A DNA stretch of 52,576 bases. Origin: Limosilactobacillus oris DSM 4864. GTDB lineage: Bacteria; Bacillota; Bacilli; Lactobacillales; Lactobacillaceae. Positions within the stretch are counted from its first letter, which is position 1. The number at the start of each line of letters is the position of its first letter. Below, piece by piece: positions 28,433 through 36,573 of the stretch. The stretch lies in NCBI RefSeq assembly GCF_001434465.1, contig NZ_AZGE01000006.1:35960-88535 (forward strand), read 5' to 3'. The translations under genes and the position numbers were made by a program. The notes under the pieces were generated by a model. It worked only from the letters and a program-made list of their open reading frames with translations, made no database searches and was not told where the DNA came from.

Positions 28433-28942
28433 CTAGATTATTTCATCCGCGTCCTTTTGTAGGGCGATTCCCCGTTTGAAGATTAGGTAAATTAAAAAGA
28501 AAATCACCAGTGAAAAAAGGTCGTTGCTGAAATCACCCTCACGAAAAGTCATTAGGCCCATTAAATCCTGAATATTCCAGAGATGAAAACAGATGGAAGC
28601 TAGAGATTGCAAGACGAAGACTACTAACGATGGCCATAAAATTTGCCGAACGGCCACCAGGTTTTGATTAACGAAGTAGAGGCCACTATTAATATTGCGC
28701 AAAAGGCTATGGACGCCGACAAACATAATGATGGCGAGGAAGACCATCATGGCCGCCGCAACTGCCTGGAGGACCAGGCTCCACCAGCTGTGGTAGTCAA
28801 AGAGTTCGTGGGCAAAGCCGGTAAAGGGGGTACAGGCGACGAGAATAATTCCTAGGACTAATGCGACACTGGTAACTACAATACAAAAATCAACGGAAAG
28901 CTGGATGAGCGTCAAGATAAGGCTGATGAGTTTCTTTTTCAT
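28433..28942 (-). CDS. DUF2975 family membrane protein
   Basis: 169 aa with four hydrophobic helices (about 10-35, 52-78, 100-122, 140-157). The arrangement with a downstream 70-residue HTH protein is the common DUF2975 gene pair of Firmicutes; the role is unknown and the membrane protein may control the regulator. GGAGGAGG precedes the ATG. Confidence 0.7.
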   Translation of the reverse strand: MKKKLISLILTLIQLSVDFCIVVTSVALVLGIILVACTPFTGFAHELFDYHSWWSLVLQAVAAAMMVFLAIIMFVGVHSLLRNINSGLYFVNQNLVAVRQILWPSLVVFVLQSLASICFHLWNIQDLMGLMTFREGDFSNDLFSLVIFFLIYLIFKRGIALQKDADEII

Positions 28943-28972
28943 GGTCGGAAACCTCCTCCGGTAAATTCGTAA

Positions 28973-29010
28973 TTATTGTAAAACGATAATTAGTTATTGT
29001 AAAGCAATAA
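28973..29010. promoter_or_regulatory. Paired dyad operators upstream of DUF2975 operon
   Basis: TTATTG-TAAAA-CGATAA (28973-28989) and TTATTG-TAAAG-CAATAA (28994-29010) are two near-palindromes whose starts are 21 bp apart, two DNA turns, so dimers would bind the same face. They lie 31 bp upstream of the DUF2975 start on the minus strand. Likely autoregulatory sites for the HTH protein. Confidence 0.6.
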
Positions 29011-29109
29011 TTGGGCTTGAAGTGAACTTTGACAGCTGCTCAGGAAAAGGTTAAGCTTAAAAAGGCGACTGATTTTAATTTAAAATCGTCAATTATTCGT
29101 GAAAAGAGG

Positions 29110-29138
29110 TTTACTTAACGCAGAAAATACAGTATTGT
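29110..29138 (+). promoter_or_regulatory. fhs promoter
   Basis: TTTACT at 29110-29115 and TATTGT at 29133-29138 with a 17-bp spacer. Two same-orientation TTCG elements (29096-29099 and 29180-29183) flank it and resemble PurBox cores, weakly suggesting purine control. Confidence 0.45.
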
Positions 29139-29208
29139 ATGAATATAAACGGATGATGGTTTATATTTCAAAAATAAAGTTCGTGAATAATGGAAGGGGA
29201 CGATTGCG

Positions 29209-30870
29209 ATGATGACTGATATCGAAATTGCTGACCAGGCGGAAATGAAGCCAATTAAGGAGATTGCTGCCCAGATTGGTTTGGGTGAAGACGACATTGA
29301 GCAGTACGGCAAGTACAAAGCCAAAATTAGTTTGCCTGTCAAAGCGCACCCGGATAAGAAACACAAGCTGGTGTTGGTCACGTCGATTAACCCAACGCCA
29401 GCCGGTGAAGGTAAGTCGACGGTGCTGGTTGGCCTGGGGGATGCCCTCAACCAACTCGGTCACCAAACGATCATCGCAATGCGGGAACCATCCATGGGGC
29501 CCGTCTTCGGAATCAAGGGGGGTGCCACTGGTGGTGGTTACAGCCAGGTAGTACCGATGGAAGACATCAACCTCCACTTTACTGGTGACCTCCACGCCCT
29601 GACCAGTGCTAATAACACCCTGGCGGCTTTAATTGATAACTACATCATGCGGGGCAACGAGCTGGGCCTGGATCCACGGCGGATTATCTGGAAGCGGGTC
29701 GAGGACGTCAACGACCGGGCACTACGGAACGTGGTCACGGGTCTTGGCGGCCTCATGCAGGGGGTTCCCCGTCAGACCGGCTTTGACATCACCGCGGCGT
29801 CCGAATTGATGGCAATCCTGTGCCTGTCCACTGACCTGATGGACCTCAAGAAGCGGGTCGGCCAAATTGTCGTGGGTTACAGCTATGACAAGCAGCCGGT
29901 GACGGTCGGTGAATTAGGCTTTGCCGACGCCATCACCATCCTGCTGAAAGACGCCATTAAGCCTAACTTGGTTCAGACCCTGGACCACACCCCAACCATT
30001 ATCCACGGGGGGCCGTTTGCCAACATTGCCCACGGATGCAACAGTGTGCTGGCGACCCAGACGGCACTGCAGCTCGCAGACTACACCGTCACTGAATCCG
30101 GCTTCGGTGCTGACTTAGGGGCGGAAAAGTTCATGGATATCAAGCGGCGGCTCCTCGGTAAGAATCCGGATGCCGTAGTGATCGTGGCAACGGTCCGTGC
30201 GCTAGAATACAATGGTGGCGCGGCCCTGGCCGACCTCAAGGACGAAAACCTGCCAGAACTGAAGAAGGGGCTGGCAAACCTGAACCGCCACATCAAGAAT
30301 ATGCAGCGTTACGGTGTTCCATTGGTTGTTGCTATCAACCACTTTGCCACTGACACACCAGCCGAAATCAAGATGATCGAGGATAACTGCAAGGCCTTAG
30401 GGGTCAACGTGGTAACGGCAGACGCCTGGGCAAAAGGTGGTGCTGGCACGCAGGACCTAGCGCAGGAAGTTGTTCGCCTGGCTGACCAAGACAGCGACTT
30501 CCACGAGCTGTACAGCCTGGATGCGAGTCCGGCAGACAAGGTGCGGATCGTGGCTACTAAGATTTACGGCGCCAAGGACGTTGAATTTAGCCGCAAGGCC
30601 CAGCGCCAGTTAAAGCAGTTTGCCGAGTTAGGCTGGGACAAGCTGCTGGTCTGCATTGCCAAAACCCAGTATTCCTTTACTGATGACCAAACTCAGCTGG
30701 GGGCACCGACCGACTTCACCTTCCACATTCGGGAATTCGTGCCGAAGCTCGGCGCCGGCTTCATCGTGGCCCTATCCGGCAACATGATGACCATGCCGGG
30801 CCTCTCGAAGGTTCCGGCCGCCGTTAACATGACGATTGACAAGGACGGCAAGATTACCGGTTTGTTCTAA
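29209..30870 (+). CDS. fhs: Formate-tetrahydrofolate ligase
   Basis: ATP-dependent synthesis of 10-formyl-THF from formate, the one-carbon donor for PurN and PurH encoded later in the window. The P-loop [35 protein letters not shown], and the C-terminal [11 protein letters not shown] are all intact. 553 aa, normal. Two possible ATGs (29209, 29212) follow GGAAGGGGA. Single gene with its own terminator. Confidence 0.95.
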   Translation: MMTDIEIADQAEMKPIKEIAAQIGLGEDDIEQYGKYKAKISLPVKAHPDKKHKLVLVTSINPTPAGEGKSTVLVGLGDALNQLGHQTIIAMREPSMGPVFGIKGGATGGGYSQVVPMEDINLHFTGDLHALTSANNTLAALIDNYIMRGNELGLDPRRIIWKRVEDVNDRALRNVVTGLGGLMQGVPRQTGFDITAASELMAILCLSTDLMDLKKRVGQIVVGYSYDKQPVTVGELGFADAITILLKDAIKPNLVQTLDHTPTIIHGGPFANIAHGCNSVLATQTALQLADYTVTESGFGADLGAEKFMDIKRRLLGKNPDAVVIVATVRALEYNGGAALADLKDENLPELKKGLANLNRHIKNMQRYGVPLVVAINHFATDTPAEIKMIEDNCKALGVNVVTADAWAKGGAGTQDLAQEVVRLADQDSDFHELYSLDASPADKVRIVATKIYGAKDVEFSRKAQRQLKQFAELGWDKLLVCIAKTQYSFTDDQTQLGAPTDFTFHIREFVPKLGAGFIVALSGNMMTMPGLSKVPAAVNMTIDKDGKITGLF

Positions 30871-30890
30871 ATTAAACGCTAAATAAATGC

Positions 30891-30924
30891 AAAATCCGCA
30901 CTGCAAAAAGGTGCGGATTTTTTA
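30891..30924 (+). terminator. fhs terminator
   Basis: AAAATCCGCAC pairs with GTGCGGATTTT around TGCAAAAAG, followed by TT and more T. Confidence 0.85.
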
Positions 30925-30969
30925 TGTTTCCGTATTTATTAAGTAGGGGAATAAATGCGGGGTGAGCAA

Positions 30970-31809
30970 ATGAATAATGAAATTAGTATCCAGGATGACT
31001 TTGTCTTTGGTAGCGTGATGAGTAACAAGCGGCTTTGTCAGCGCTTGATTCAGCTAATCCTGCCCAAGGTGAAAATTGAGCGAATTGATTTTCCAACCGT
31101 CCAAAAGACAGTCCAGGAGAGCCAATTTAGCCGGGGCGTCCGCTTTGATGTTTATACCAAGGACCAGGATGGGGTGGTCTATGAGATTGACATGCAGGTG
31201 CGGCACACTCGCGGCCTTCCACAACGAGTGCGCTATTACCAGGGCCGAATCGACAGCGAAATGTTGAAACACGGGCAGCAATATGCGTCGTTGCGCCAGT
31301 CCTACGTGATTTTTATTTGCCCCTTTGATCCTTTTGGTCAGGGACGGCACCGGTATGACTTTATTAACTATTGTAAGCAGAACAAGTCGTTAGAGCTGGG
31401 CGACGGGCGGACGGCAATTTTTCTCAACACTAAAGGGACGAAAAATGACGTGTCAAATGACTTGCGTAACTTCCTTGATTACGTGGATAATAAGGATGTA
31501 GACAATGACGAATACGTTAAAGAACTGAGGGACTACATCCGAAATTTGAGCAAAAACACGGAATGGAGGAATGATTACATGGATAACAAGACACACATGA
31601 TGTTCCACGATGAGGATGTTCGTGAGGAGGGGAAAAAAGCAGGTATTGCTTTAGGAAAAAAAGAAGGCATTGTTGCCGGTAAGCTGGAGGCGGTTCGGGG
31701 CACAATTGAACTGCTGCATCAAATGGGGCTACCAGAAGACCAACTTAAATCCAAAGTCCAGCGGCAATTTGACCTGAGTAATGCCCAAATGCAGGAATTG
31801 TTCGGATAA
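30970..31809 (+). CDS. Rpn-family PD-(D/E)XK nuclease
   Basis: 279 aa. Begins NNEISIQDDFVFGSVM, the usual start of Rpn (recombination-promoting nuclease, formerly transposase_31/PDDEXK_2) proteins. The nuclease core is visible as RFDVYTKD and YEIDMQV (D...ExDxQ). The C-terminal part (EEGKKAGIALGKKEGIVAGK) is the Gly/Lys-rich repeat typical of these proteins. Rpn genes are now linked to phage defence and genome rearrangement. ATG 30970 follows GGGGTGAG. Single gene, terminator at 31888. Confidence 0.82.
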   Translation: MNNEISIQDDFVFGSVMSNKRLCQRLIQLILPKVKIERIDFPTVQKTVQESQFSRGVRFDVYTKDQDGVVYEIDMQVRHTRGLPQRVRYYQGRIDSEMLKHGQQYASLRQSYVIFICPFDPFGQGRHRYDFINYCKQNKSLELGDGRTAIFLNTKGTKNDVSNDLRNFLDYVDNKDVDNDEYVKELRDYIRNLSKNTEWRNDYMDNKTHMMFHDEDVREEGKKAGIALGKKEGIVAGKLEAVRGTIELLHQMGLPEDQLKSKVQRQFDLSNAQMQELFG

Positions 31810-31887
31810 CTAAACAGGACTGCTACTGATTAATTTGTGTGCCACAGCAAGTCAAAGTTCTCCACTTGTTTAGGACTGTTAAAACGC

Positions 31888-31921
31888 AAGAGGCTGAGAA
31901 AAACTCAGCCTCTTATCTATT
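31888..31921 (+). terminator. Terminator after Rpn gene
   Basis: AAGAGGCTGAG and CTCAGCCTCTT enclose AAAAA; an AT-rich tract with T6 follows. Confidence 0.8.
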
Positions 31922-32076
31922 TTTTAAGATAAAAATACAACAGCGCAGTAGCTGGCTAGCCAAGCCAGTTTCGTCCCCCTCTCTAGTGAATATTGACGTC
32001 TGCTGGGGGCATGACTAAAATATGGGGGGGGAAAAAAAGAGCCCTTTAGATTAACGGGAGCTGGAGAACTGGCACG
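31922..32076 (+). promoter_or_regulatory. Leader and promoter of the LDT-like gene with G8A7 tract
   Basis: TTGACG at 31993-31998 and TAAAAT at 32016-32021 with a 17-bp spacer form a good promoter. The expected start (about 32028) lies inside a run of eight G (32024-32031) followed by seven A. A short palindrome (CTGGCT-AGCC-AAGCCAG, 31951-31967) lies upstream. The gap 31810-32076 has no gene. Confidence 0.55.
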
Positions 32077-32643
32077 ATGAATGAAGAATTAAAGAAAATG
32101 TTTAAAGTTGGCTTTGGCGTTTTAGCACTGCTATTGGTAATCATTAACTTTATCGCGTGGCTTTCCCATAACCAGGCGCTGGGGGCTACCTATAGCAGTC
32201 AATGCTTAGCAGTGAATCGGCTTCGTAGTCCTCGAGTAGGGCGACCGTCAGAGCACGGGCACTACCCACAGCTGGCTCGTCACCAGCGGGTAAAACTGGT
32301 GGTCATGAAAAAGGAAAAGCGGCTGTACGTTCTCAGCAACCATCACGTGTTATACATCATCAATGCTAAAACGAATCTCGCCCCCACGACGACCCAAATC
32401 AACGGGGCCCGGGGCACAATTATCTTTACTCAGAACAATGGCATCCGGCAGGTGGGCGCCAACTTGCTAAGCCTCAATCATGCCGACACGTTCATCGAAG
32501 CCCCTGCCTATATTAATAATCACCGGGTCCATGGCAATTGGCTCCGCAGTCGTTATCAATGTACTAACACGGTTGACGTTTCTAAACCGGATGCTCACTG
32601 GTTGCAGAGCTTGCCCAATAATACCCGGCTGGTTATTAAATAA
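32077..32643 (+). CDS. Degenerate L,D-transpeptidase (YkuD-like) paralogue
   Basis: 188 aa with an N-terminal membrane anchor (about 10-30). The remainder aligns by eye with the L,D-transpeptidase at 32835-33503: VKLVVMKKEKRLYVL against VKVSLKKNRTYLYDG, and QCTNTVDVSKPDAHWLQSL against GCIRLSIPDAQWMSTHL. The cysteine remains, but the catalytic histidines (LFHS and SHG) and the arginine after the cysteine are replaced (FIEA, RYQC). It is therefore probably not a normal transpeptidase; a binding or regulatory role is possible. Its own promoter is at 31993. Confidence 0.6.
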   Translation: MNEELKKMFKVGFGVLALLLVIINFIAWLSHNQALGATYSSQCLAVNRLRSPRVGRPSEHGHYPQLARHQRVKLVVMKKEKRLYVLSNHHVLYIINAKTNLAPTTTQINGARGTIIFTQNNGIRQVGANLLSLNHADTFIEAPAYINNHRVHGNWLRSRYQCTNTVDVSKPDAHWLQSLPNNTRLVIK

Positions 32644-32657
32644 GGATATTAACAAAA

Positions 32658-32870
32658 ATGAAATATCACTTAACGAGAAAATTTATTAAACACGTTGCGG
32701 TGACCGACCTCTTTGTTTTTCTGGCACTCTTCTGCTATGACATTTTAGCGTGGCTGATTCCGGTGGTACGGGTGCGATTCTGGGGGATTATTCTTATCCT
32801 GCTGATTGTGGACCTCTGCCTCATTAGCATTAAGTTAATTAACAATTACGATTTTGGTCCCCACCGGTAA
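32658..32870 (+). CDS. Small two-helix membrane protein A
   Basis: 70 aa with two hydrophobic helices (about 15-33 and 41-59) and a basic N-terminus. It begins 14 bp after the LDT-like gene, so is probably co-transcribed, and its 3' end overlaps the convergent L,D-transpeptidase by 36 bp. It is related to the protein at 33695-33943: YDILAW/YNLVHF, DLCLI/NLCLI, IKLINNYD/IKMFLNAYD. Function unknown. Confidence 0.55.
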   Translation: MKYHLTRKFIKHVAVTDLFVFLALFCYDILAWLIPVVRVRFWGIILILLIVDLCLISIKLINNYDFGPHR

Positions 32871-33503
32871 ATGGGTCGACATCCACTGCGCGTCGGGGAT
32901 TGAGAGCCGAATACAGCCGTGGGAACCGGTCGACTTCCCTAATTTATCAGCTTCCTTAACATTGTAGGCACCACCGGCCACAGTCGGAACACTGTGAAAG
33001 AGGTATGTTCCGTGGTCGAGCCAGGAAACATAGTAGTTGGCCCCCTCATTTAAGGATGAGTTGAAAAAGCTATCGCCGCGTTCGGCTTGAGCGTAGTAGG
33101 TGCCGGTGGGCGTCATGCTTTCTATTTCTCCGGTCTGGGGATTCCTCTTATACATACCACCGGTACTGTACATGGTATAGAGCAATTTCTTGCCGTCATA
33201 CAAATAGGTGCGGTTCTTTTTCAAGCTGACCTTGACCCAAAAGTCCTTGGTGGTTGCCAAATCTGGGTAGGGGACGGTTTCTGACGACTTGTGCCAGTCA
33301 ATCGGCACCCGCATCCTGCTCGGCTGGGCAGTAGTGTGGCCGTGCTTGGGATGACTCTCCCGGTGGCTGTTACTGGCCACCTGGGTCTGCCGCGCCGCCT
33401 TAGACGGTTTCTGGCGGTTATTGCGCAGCTCCGGTCCCATTCCGATGGTGGCAACGAATAAGCAGACTCCCGCATAGATTCGGTTTTTAACGACTAATTT
33501 CAA
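32835..33503 (-). CDS. L,D-transpeptidase (YkuD domain)
   Basis: 222 aa: membrane anchor or signal (about 8-24), a Ser/His/Arg-rich linker, then a YkuD domain from about residue 95. The catalytic motif STGSHGCIRL holds the nucleophile cysteine, and LFHSVP supplies the upstream histidine. Such enzymes make 3-3 cross-links or attach proteins to peptidoglycan; lactobacilli often encode several. TTG start with GGAAG upstream. Convergent with and overlapping membrane protein A. Confidence 0.85.
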   Translation of the reverse strand: MKLVVKNRIYAGVCLFVATIGMGPELRNNRQKPSKAARQTQVASNSHRESHPKHGHTTAQPSRMRVPIDWHKSSETVPYPDLATTKDFWVKVSLKKNRTYLYDGKKLLYTMYSTGGMYKRNPQTGEIESMTPTGTYYAQAERGDSFFNSSLNEGANYYVSWLDHGTYLFHSVPTVAGGAYNVKEADKLGKSTGSHGCIRLSIPDAQWMSTHLPVGTKIVIVN

Positions 33504-33602
33504 CGTCTTCCACTTTCTTTATCTTTTCCCGATTCCTAAAATAATGGTTTATAATTATTATAAAATTATCAATGTTCAATTCAATAAGGCAGGCCATTTA
33601 TC

Positions 33603-33683
33603 TTGAGAAATAACTTAAAATTATCATACCTGACCGCAATCTTTTTCTTTGTGGTTGCTGTAATTTGTGCTAATTTCGCGTAG
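33603..33683 (+). CDS. 26-residue hydrophobic peptide
   Basis: TTG-initiated frame MRNNLKLSYLTAIFFF...ICANFA: a basic start and one membrane helix. The upstream AAGGCAGG is a weak ribosome binding site. It ends 11 bp before membrane protein B. It could be a real membrane peptide or an upstream decoy; unproven. Confidence 0.3.
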   Translation: MRNNLKLSYLTAIFFFVVAVICANFA

Positions 33684-33694
33684 GGATGAGAATA

Positions 33695-33943
33695 ATGATA
33701 AAAAAGATTTGGGATTACACAATTAGTCATAAGTGGTCGAAGGATATCCTCCGTGCCAACCTGTTGTATCTGCTATTAGTTCTGGTTTATAACCTCGTTC
33801 ATTTCCACCTGCAGCCGATTAGCTGGCACCTACTTAGCAAGGCTTTCTTGCTGATGAACCTGTGCCTAATCATCAAAATGTTTTTGAATGCCTACGATAA
33901 GGCTGAGCGGCAAGCGGACTGTGATACTATCCACCATAACTAA
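33695..33943 (+). CDS. Small two-helix membrane protein B
   Basis: 82 aa with helices at about 19-37 and 44-62, a basic N-terminus (MIKKIWDYTISHKWSKD) and a charged tail. It is a paralogue of 32658-32870 over about 57 residues with a 2-residue gap. ATG 33695 is preferred (GGGATGAG upstream); ATG 33686 is in frame. It lies divergently from the L,D-transpeptidase and before the araC terminator. Confidence 0.5.
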   Translation: MIKKIWDYTISHKWSKDILRANLLYLLLVLVYNLVHFHLQPISWHLLSKAFLLMNLCLIIKMFLNAYDKAERQADCDTIHHN

Positions 33944-33952
33944 ACTTTGCCT

Positions 33953-33981
33953 GAGGCTGCCCAATCAGGGGCGCCTTTTTT
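33953..33981. terminator. Terminator between membrane protein B and the AraC regulator
   Basis: AGGC-CCC pairs with GGG-GCCT around AATCA, then TTTTTTA. It overlaps the stop of the leftward AraC gene and mainly serves the rightward gene. Confidence 0.6.
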
Positions 33982-34933
33982 ATTTTAAATTGCCGTTTTC
34001 GGGAATATAGTCAATCAGGTCTTCGATTTGCTTAGGGAGCGGGATCTGAGGGTCAATATGTGGATTGTTGTGGTGAATTTCGCGGTTGGACTGTCGGTAT
34101 TCGGTTGGTGTCAAACCAGTCATCGCCTTAAAGCGTCGCAAAAAAGTTCGGGTATCGCTGAAAAAGGAATTTGCCGCAACTTCTTTTATCGGCATCCCGG
34201 TCCTAATTAGCAGGGAGGAGGCAGTCTCAATTTTGATTCGGTTGAGGTACTGGCGGGTGGTTACTCCCAGGACCCGTTTAAACATTCGAGTTAGGTAGTC
34301 CGGATTGAAATTATTATGGTCGGCAATCTCCTCGACCGTTAGCTGGCTACTCATATGGGCACGAATCCATTCCTGAACTGTGGCAACGCGCCGTTGGTCC
34401 GCCCGGGTGCTTTCGGTAGTAGCAGTGCCGGCAAAGAGCTTGATCAGCAGTGCGGCCGTGAGCAGGTTTCGGTCGTCAAGGTAGGGGCGCGGTGGGGTGC
34501 TGGCGAGAATCTGGTGAATCAAAACAGTTACCTCTTCAAAGTTGGCTACGGCAAATTTAAGGGGAAGAAAAATAGTTTGTTGGTGCTTGCTTTGACCAAC
34601 TGCGTTAATCATCGGAGCAATTGATGCTGGCGTCTGTTCAGTTATTTGTGCCCGTTCTTGGGGAAGAAAGTGCAGCCAGTAAAAGGCGGTTCCTACCGGT
34701 GACTTAGCATTGCCGACCATCTTGCAGTAGGGTGGCACAATTAGTAAATCATGGGGCTTGAGAACCAGCTGCTGCTGATTGAGGGTCAGAAAAATTTGCC
34801 CCTGGAGGCAGAAGATCAGTTCGTAGTCACCGTGATGATAGACGGCTTGGTGTTGCCAGGGCTGGTCGGTACGGAATTCACCGCCCTTGTAGTAGAAAAT
34901 GCTCTTGCCAAGATTAAAACTAACGTACTTCAC
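33980..34933 (-). CDS. AraC-family transcriptional regulator
   Basis: 317 aa. The N-terminal cupin-like sugar-binding part contains HHGDYELIFCLQGQ; the C-terminal double helix-turn-helix is VEEIADHNNFNPDYLTRMFK and TGMPIKEVAANSFFSDTRTF...FRRFKAMTGLTPTEYR. GTG 34933 is chosen because AAAGGAGG lies 8 bp upstream; an in-frame ATG at 34975 lacks this. It is divergent from the transporter/GH127 pair and very likely activates it on an arabinose-containing sugar. Confidence 0.88.
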   Translation of the reverse strand: MKYVSFNLGKSIFYYKGGEFRTDQPWQHQAVYHHGDYELIFCLQGQIFLTLNQQQLVLKPHDLLIVPPYCKMVGNAKSPVGTAFYWLHFLPQERAQITEQTPASIAPMINAVGQSKHQQTIFLPLKFAVANFEEVTVLIHQILASTPPRPYLDDRNLLTAALLIKLFAGTATTESTRADQRRVATVQEWIRAHMSSQLTVEEIADHNNFNPDYLTRMFKRVLGVTTRQYLNRIKIETASSLLIRTGMPIKEVAANSFFSDTRTFLRRFKAMTGLTPTEYRQSNREIHHNNPHIDPQIPLPKQIEDLIDYIPENGNLK

Positions 34934-35093
34934 CGTTGCTTCCTCCTTTATAATCTCGTAGTCGGATAGTGTCACCTTTTATTTGCTTTTTGCTACTAAT
35001 AGCTATTATGCCAGTGGTTTGCTACCGCAATTGTACCATCCTTTTATCGGAAAGTGACATCTATTATCTAAATTTCGCCCTTATATCTATTTC

Positions 35094-35107
35094 TGCAAGC
35101 GCTTACG
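35094..35107 (+). promoter_or_regulatory. cre-like site
   Basis: TGCAAGCGCTTACG holds the AAGCGCTT core and matches most of the cre consensus. It lies about 40 bp upstream of a possible -10 (TATTAT, 35140-35145) of the transporter gene, suggesting catabolite control. Confidence 0.55.
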
Positions 35108-35120
35108 ATAATAACTGTAA

Positions 35121-35136
35121 ATTAAGAGCTCTTAAT
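35121..35136. promoter_or_regulatory. 16-bp perfect palindrome in the transporter promoter
   Basis: ATTAAGAGCTCTTAAT sits just upstream of the -10 TATTAT. It is a candidate operator for a dimeric regulator. The AraC protein usually binds direct repeats, so its identity as the binder is uncertain. Confidence 0.45.
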
Positions 35137-35173
35137 CTTTATTATCAAGTTTTGCAATTTTGGAGGAATGATT

Positions 35174-36559
35174 ATGGCGGAGAAAAAGCAGCCTGTGGCT
35201 GGTGAAAACGCAATGGTCCAAGATCATTTACCGTGGCACCGGCGAATTACCTATGGTTTTACTGATATGTCGGGGAACTTGTTATACTGCATCATCAGTT
35301 CCTATATGTTGTACTTCTTTACCAATGTGTTTGGCTTAACGGTCGGCGTGGCCGGAGTATTGCTGTTAATTGGACGGTTCTTTGATGCCCTGGGTGCACC
35401 GGTGATGGGAATTCTGGTTGACCATACCCATAGCAAGTACGGGAAGAACCGGCCCTGGTTCTTATGGATGGCATTACCGTTTGCTGTCTTTGTATGGTTG
35501 CTGTTTACCACGCCACATCTTAGTTATGGAATGAAAATTGTGTATGCCGGGGTAATGTATATCCTCGCGGACCTTTCCTATACTGCTGTTTCAACCCCGA
35601 TTACATCAGTCTTACCGAACCTGACGGGCAGTTCTGACGGGCGGATGTCCGCGAACTCAATTCGGTTAGTGTTGGGGAACGTCGGCAACTTCTTTGCGGT
35701 GACCTTTATTATCCCATTTGCTGACCATCTGGGTCATGGCAACGCCCAAAAGGGTTGGTCCCTGGCAGTTGGTGTTTACGCTATTATTGCCTTTATCCTG
35801 CTAATCGTTGCCTTTCTGGACATGCGTGAAATGAATATTACCAAGGAAAAGGTAATTACGATTAAGGAAAGCCTTAAAGCGACGCGGGGCAACTGGCCGT
35901 GGATAATCATTGTGCTAGCTAACTTAACCTATTGGACTGCCTTCACGATGCGAAATGCGGCCCTTCCTTACTACTTCCAGTACAACTTAGGCAATAAGGG
36001 CCTGATTTCCTTCTTCAACGGTTTTACGATTATCCAAGTCTTGGGAATGGCGGCAGTGCCACTCTTTGCCAAGTTCCTGCACAAGTGGGGGACGACGGTC
36101 TTTATGTTAGCCTTAACAATTATCGGGCAAGTATGGTTAGCCTTCGCGGGGAATAACATCACAGCCGCCTTGATTGGCTGGTGTATTGCCTGCATTGGTT
36201 CCGGGTCAGCCTGCACCATGTTCTTTGCGATGGTGGGGGATACGGTCGACTTTGGTGAATGGAAGAATGGTATCCGGGCCAATGGTTTCCTGACCGCGAT
36301 TGGGGCGTCCTTCTGTATTCAAATGGGGTCTGGGATTGGTTCCTTTATCGCCTCAATGATTATGAAGGGCTTTGGCTTCGATGCCAGCAAGGCGGTTCAG
36401 TCGGCAGCCAGTCTCCATGGAATCAGTTTCTCGTTCCTGTGGGCACCGGTAATTATTTACATTATCAGTATGCTGCTGATGGTTGGCTACCGGAAGTGGG
36501 AAAAACACGAACCGGTTGTGCAACGTGACTTGGAAGCGCGGGCTAAGATGGCCGATTAG
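35174..36559 (+). CDS. GPH-family sugar:cation symporter
   Basis: 461 aa with about 12 membrane helices. Glycoside-pentoside-hexuronide family hallmarks: GFTDMSGNLLY near the start, GRFFDALGAPVMGILVDHT, SKYGKNRPWFLW, and MVGDTVDFGEWKNGIRANG late in the protein. Probably imports an arabinose-containing oligosaccharide for the GH127 enzyme encoded next. ATG 35174 is 8 bp from GGAGG; ATG 35168 is too close. Confidence 0.88.
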   Translation: MAEKKQPVAGENAMVQDHLPWHRRITYGFTDMSGNLLYCIISSYMLYFFTNVFGLTVGVAGVLLLIGRFFDALGAPVMGILVDHTHSKYGKNRPWFLWMALPFAVFVWLLFTTPHLSYGMKIVYAGVMYILADLSYTAVSTPITSVLPNLTGSSDGRMSANSIRLVLGNVGNFFAVTFIIPFADHLGHGNAQKGWSLAVGVYAIIAFILLIVAFLDMREMNITKEKVITIKESLKATRGNWPWIIIVLANLTYWTAFTMRNAALPYYFQYNLGNKGLISFFNGFTIIQVLGMAAVPLFAKFLHKWGTTVFMLALTIIGQVWLAFAGNNITAALIGWCIACIGSGSACTMFFAMVGDTVDFGEWKNGIRANGFLTAIGASFCIQMGSGIGSFIASMIMKGFGFDASKAVQSAASLHGISFSFLWAPVIIYIISMLLMVGYRKWEKHEPVVQRDLEARAKMAD

Positions 36560-36573
36560 ATGGAGGACGCGAA

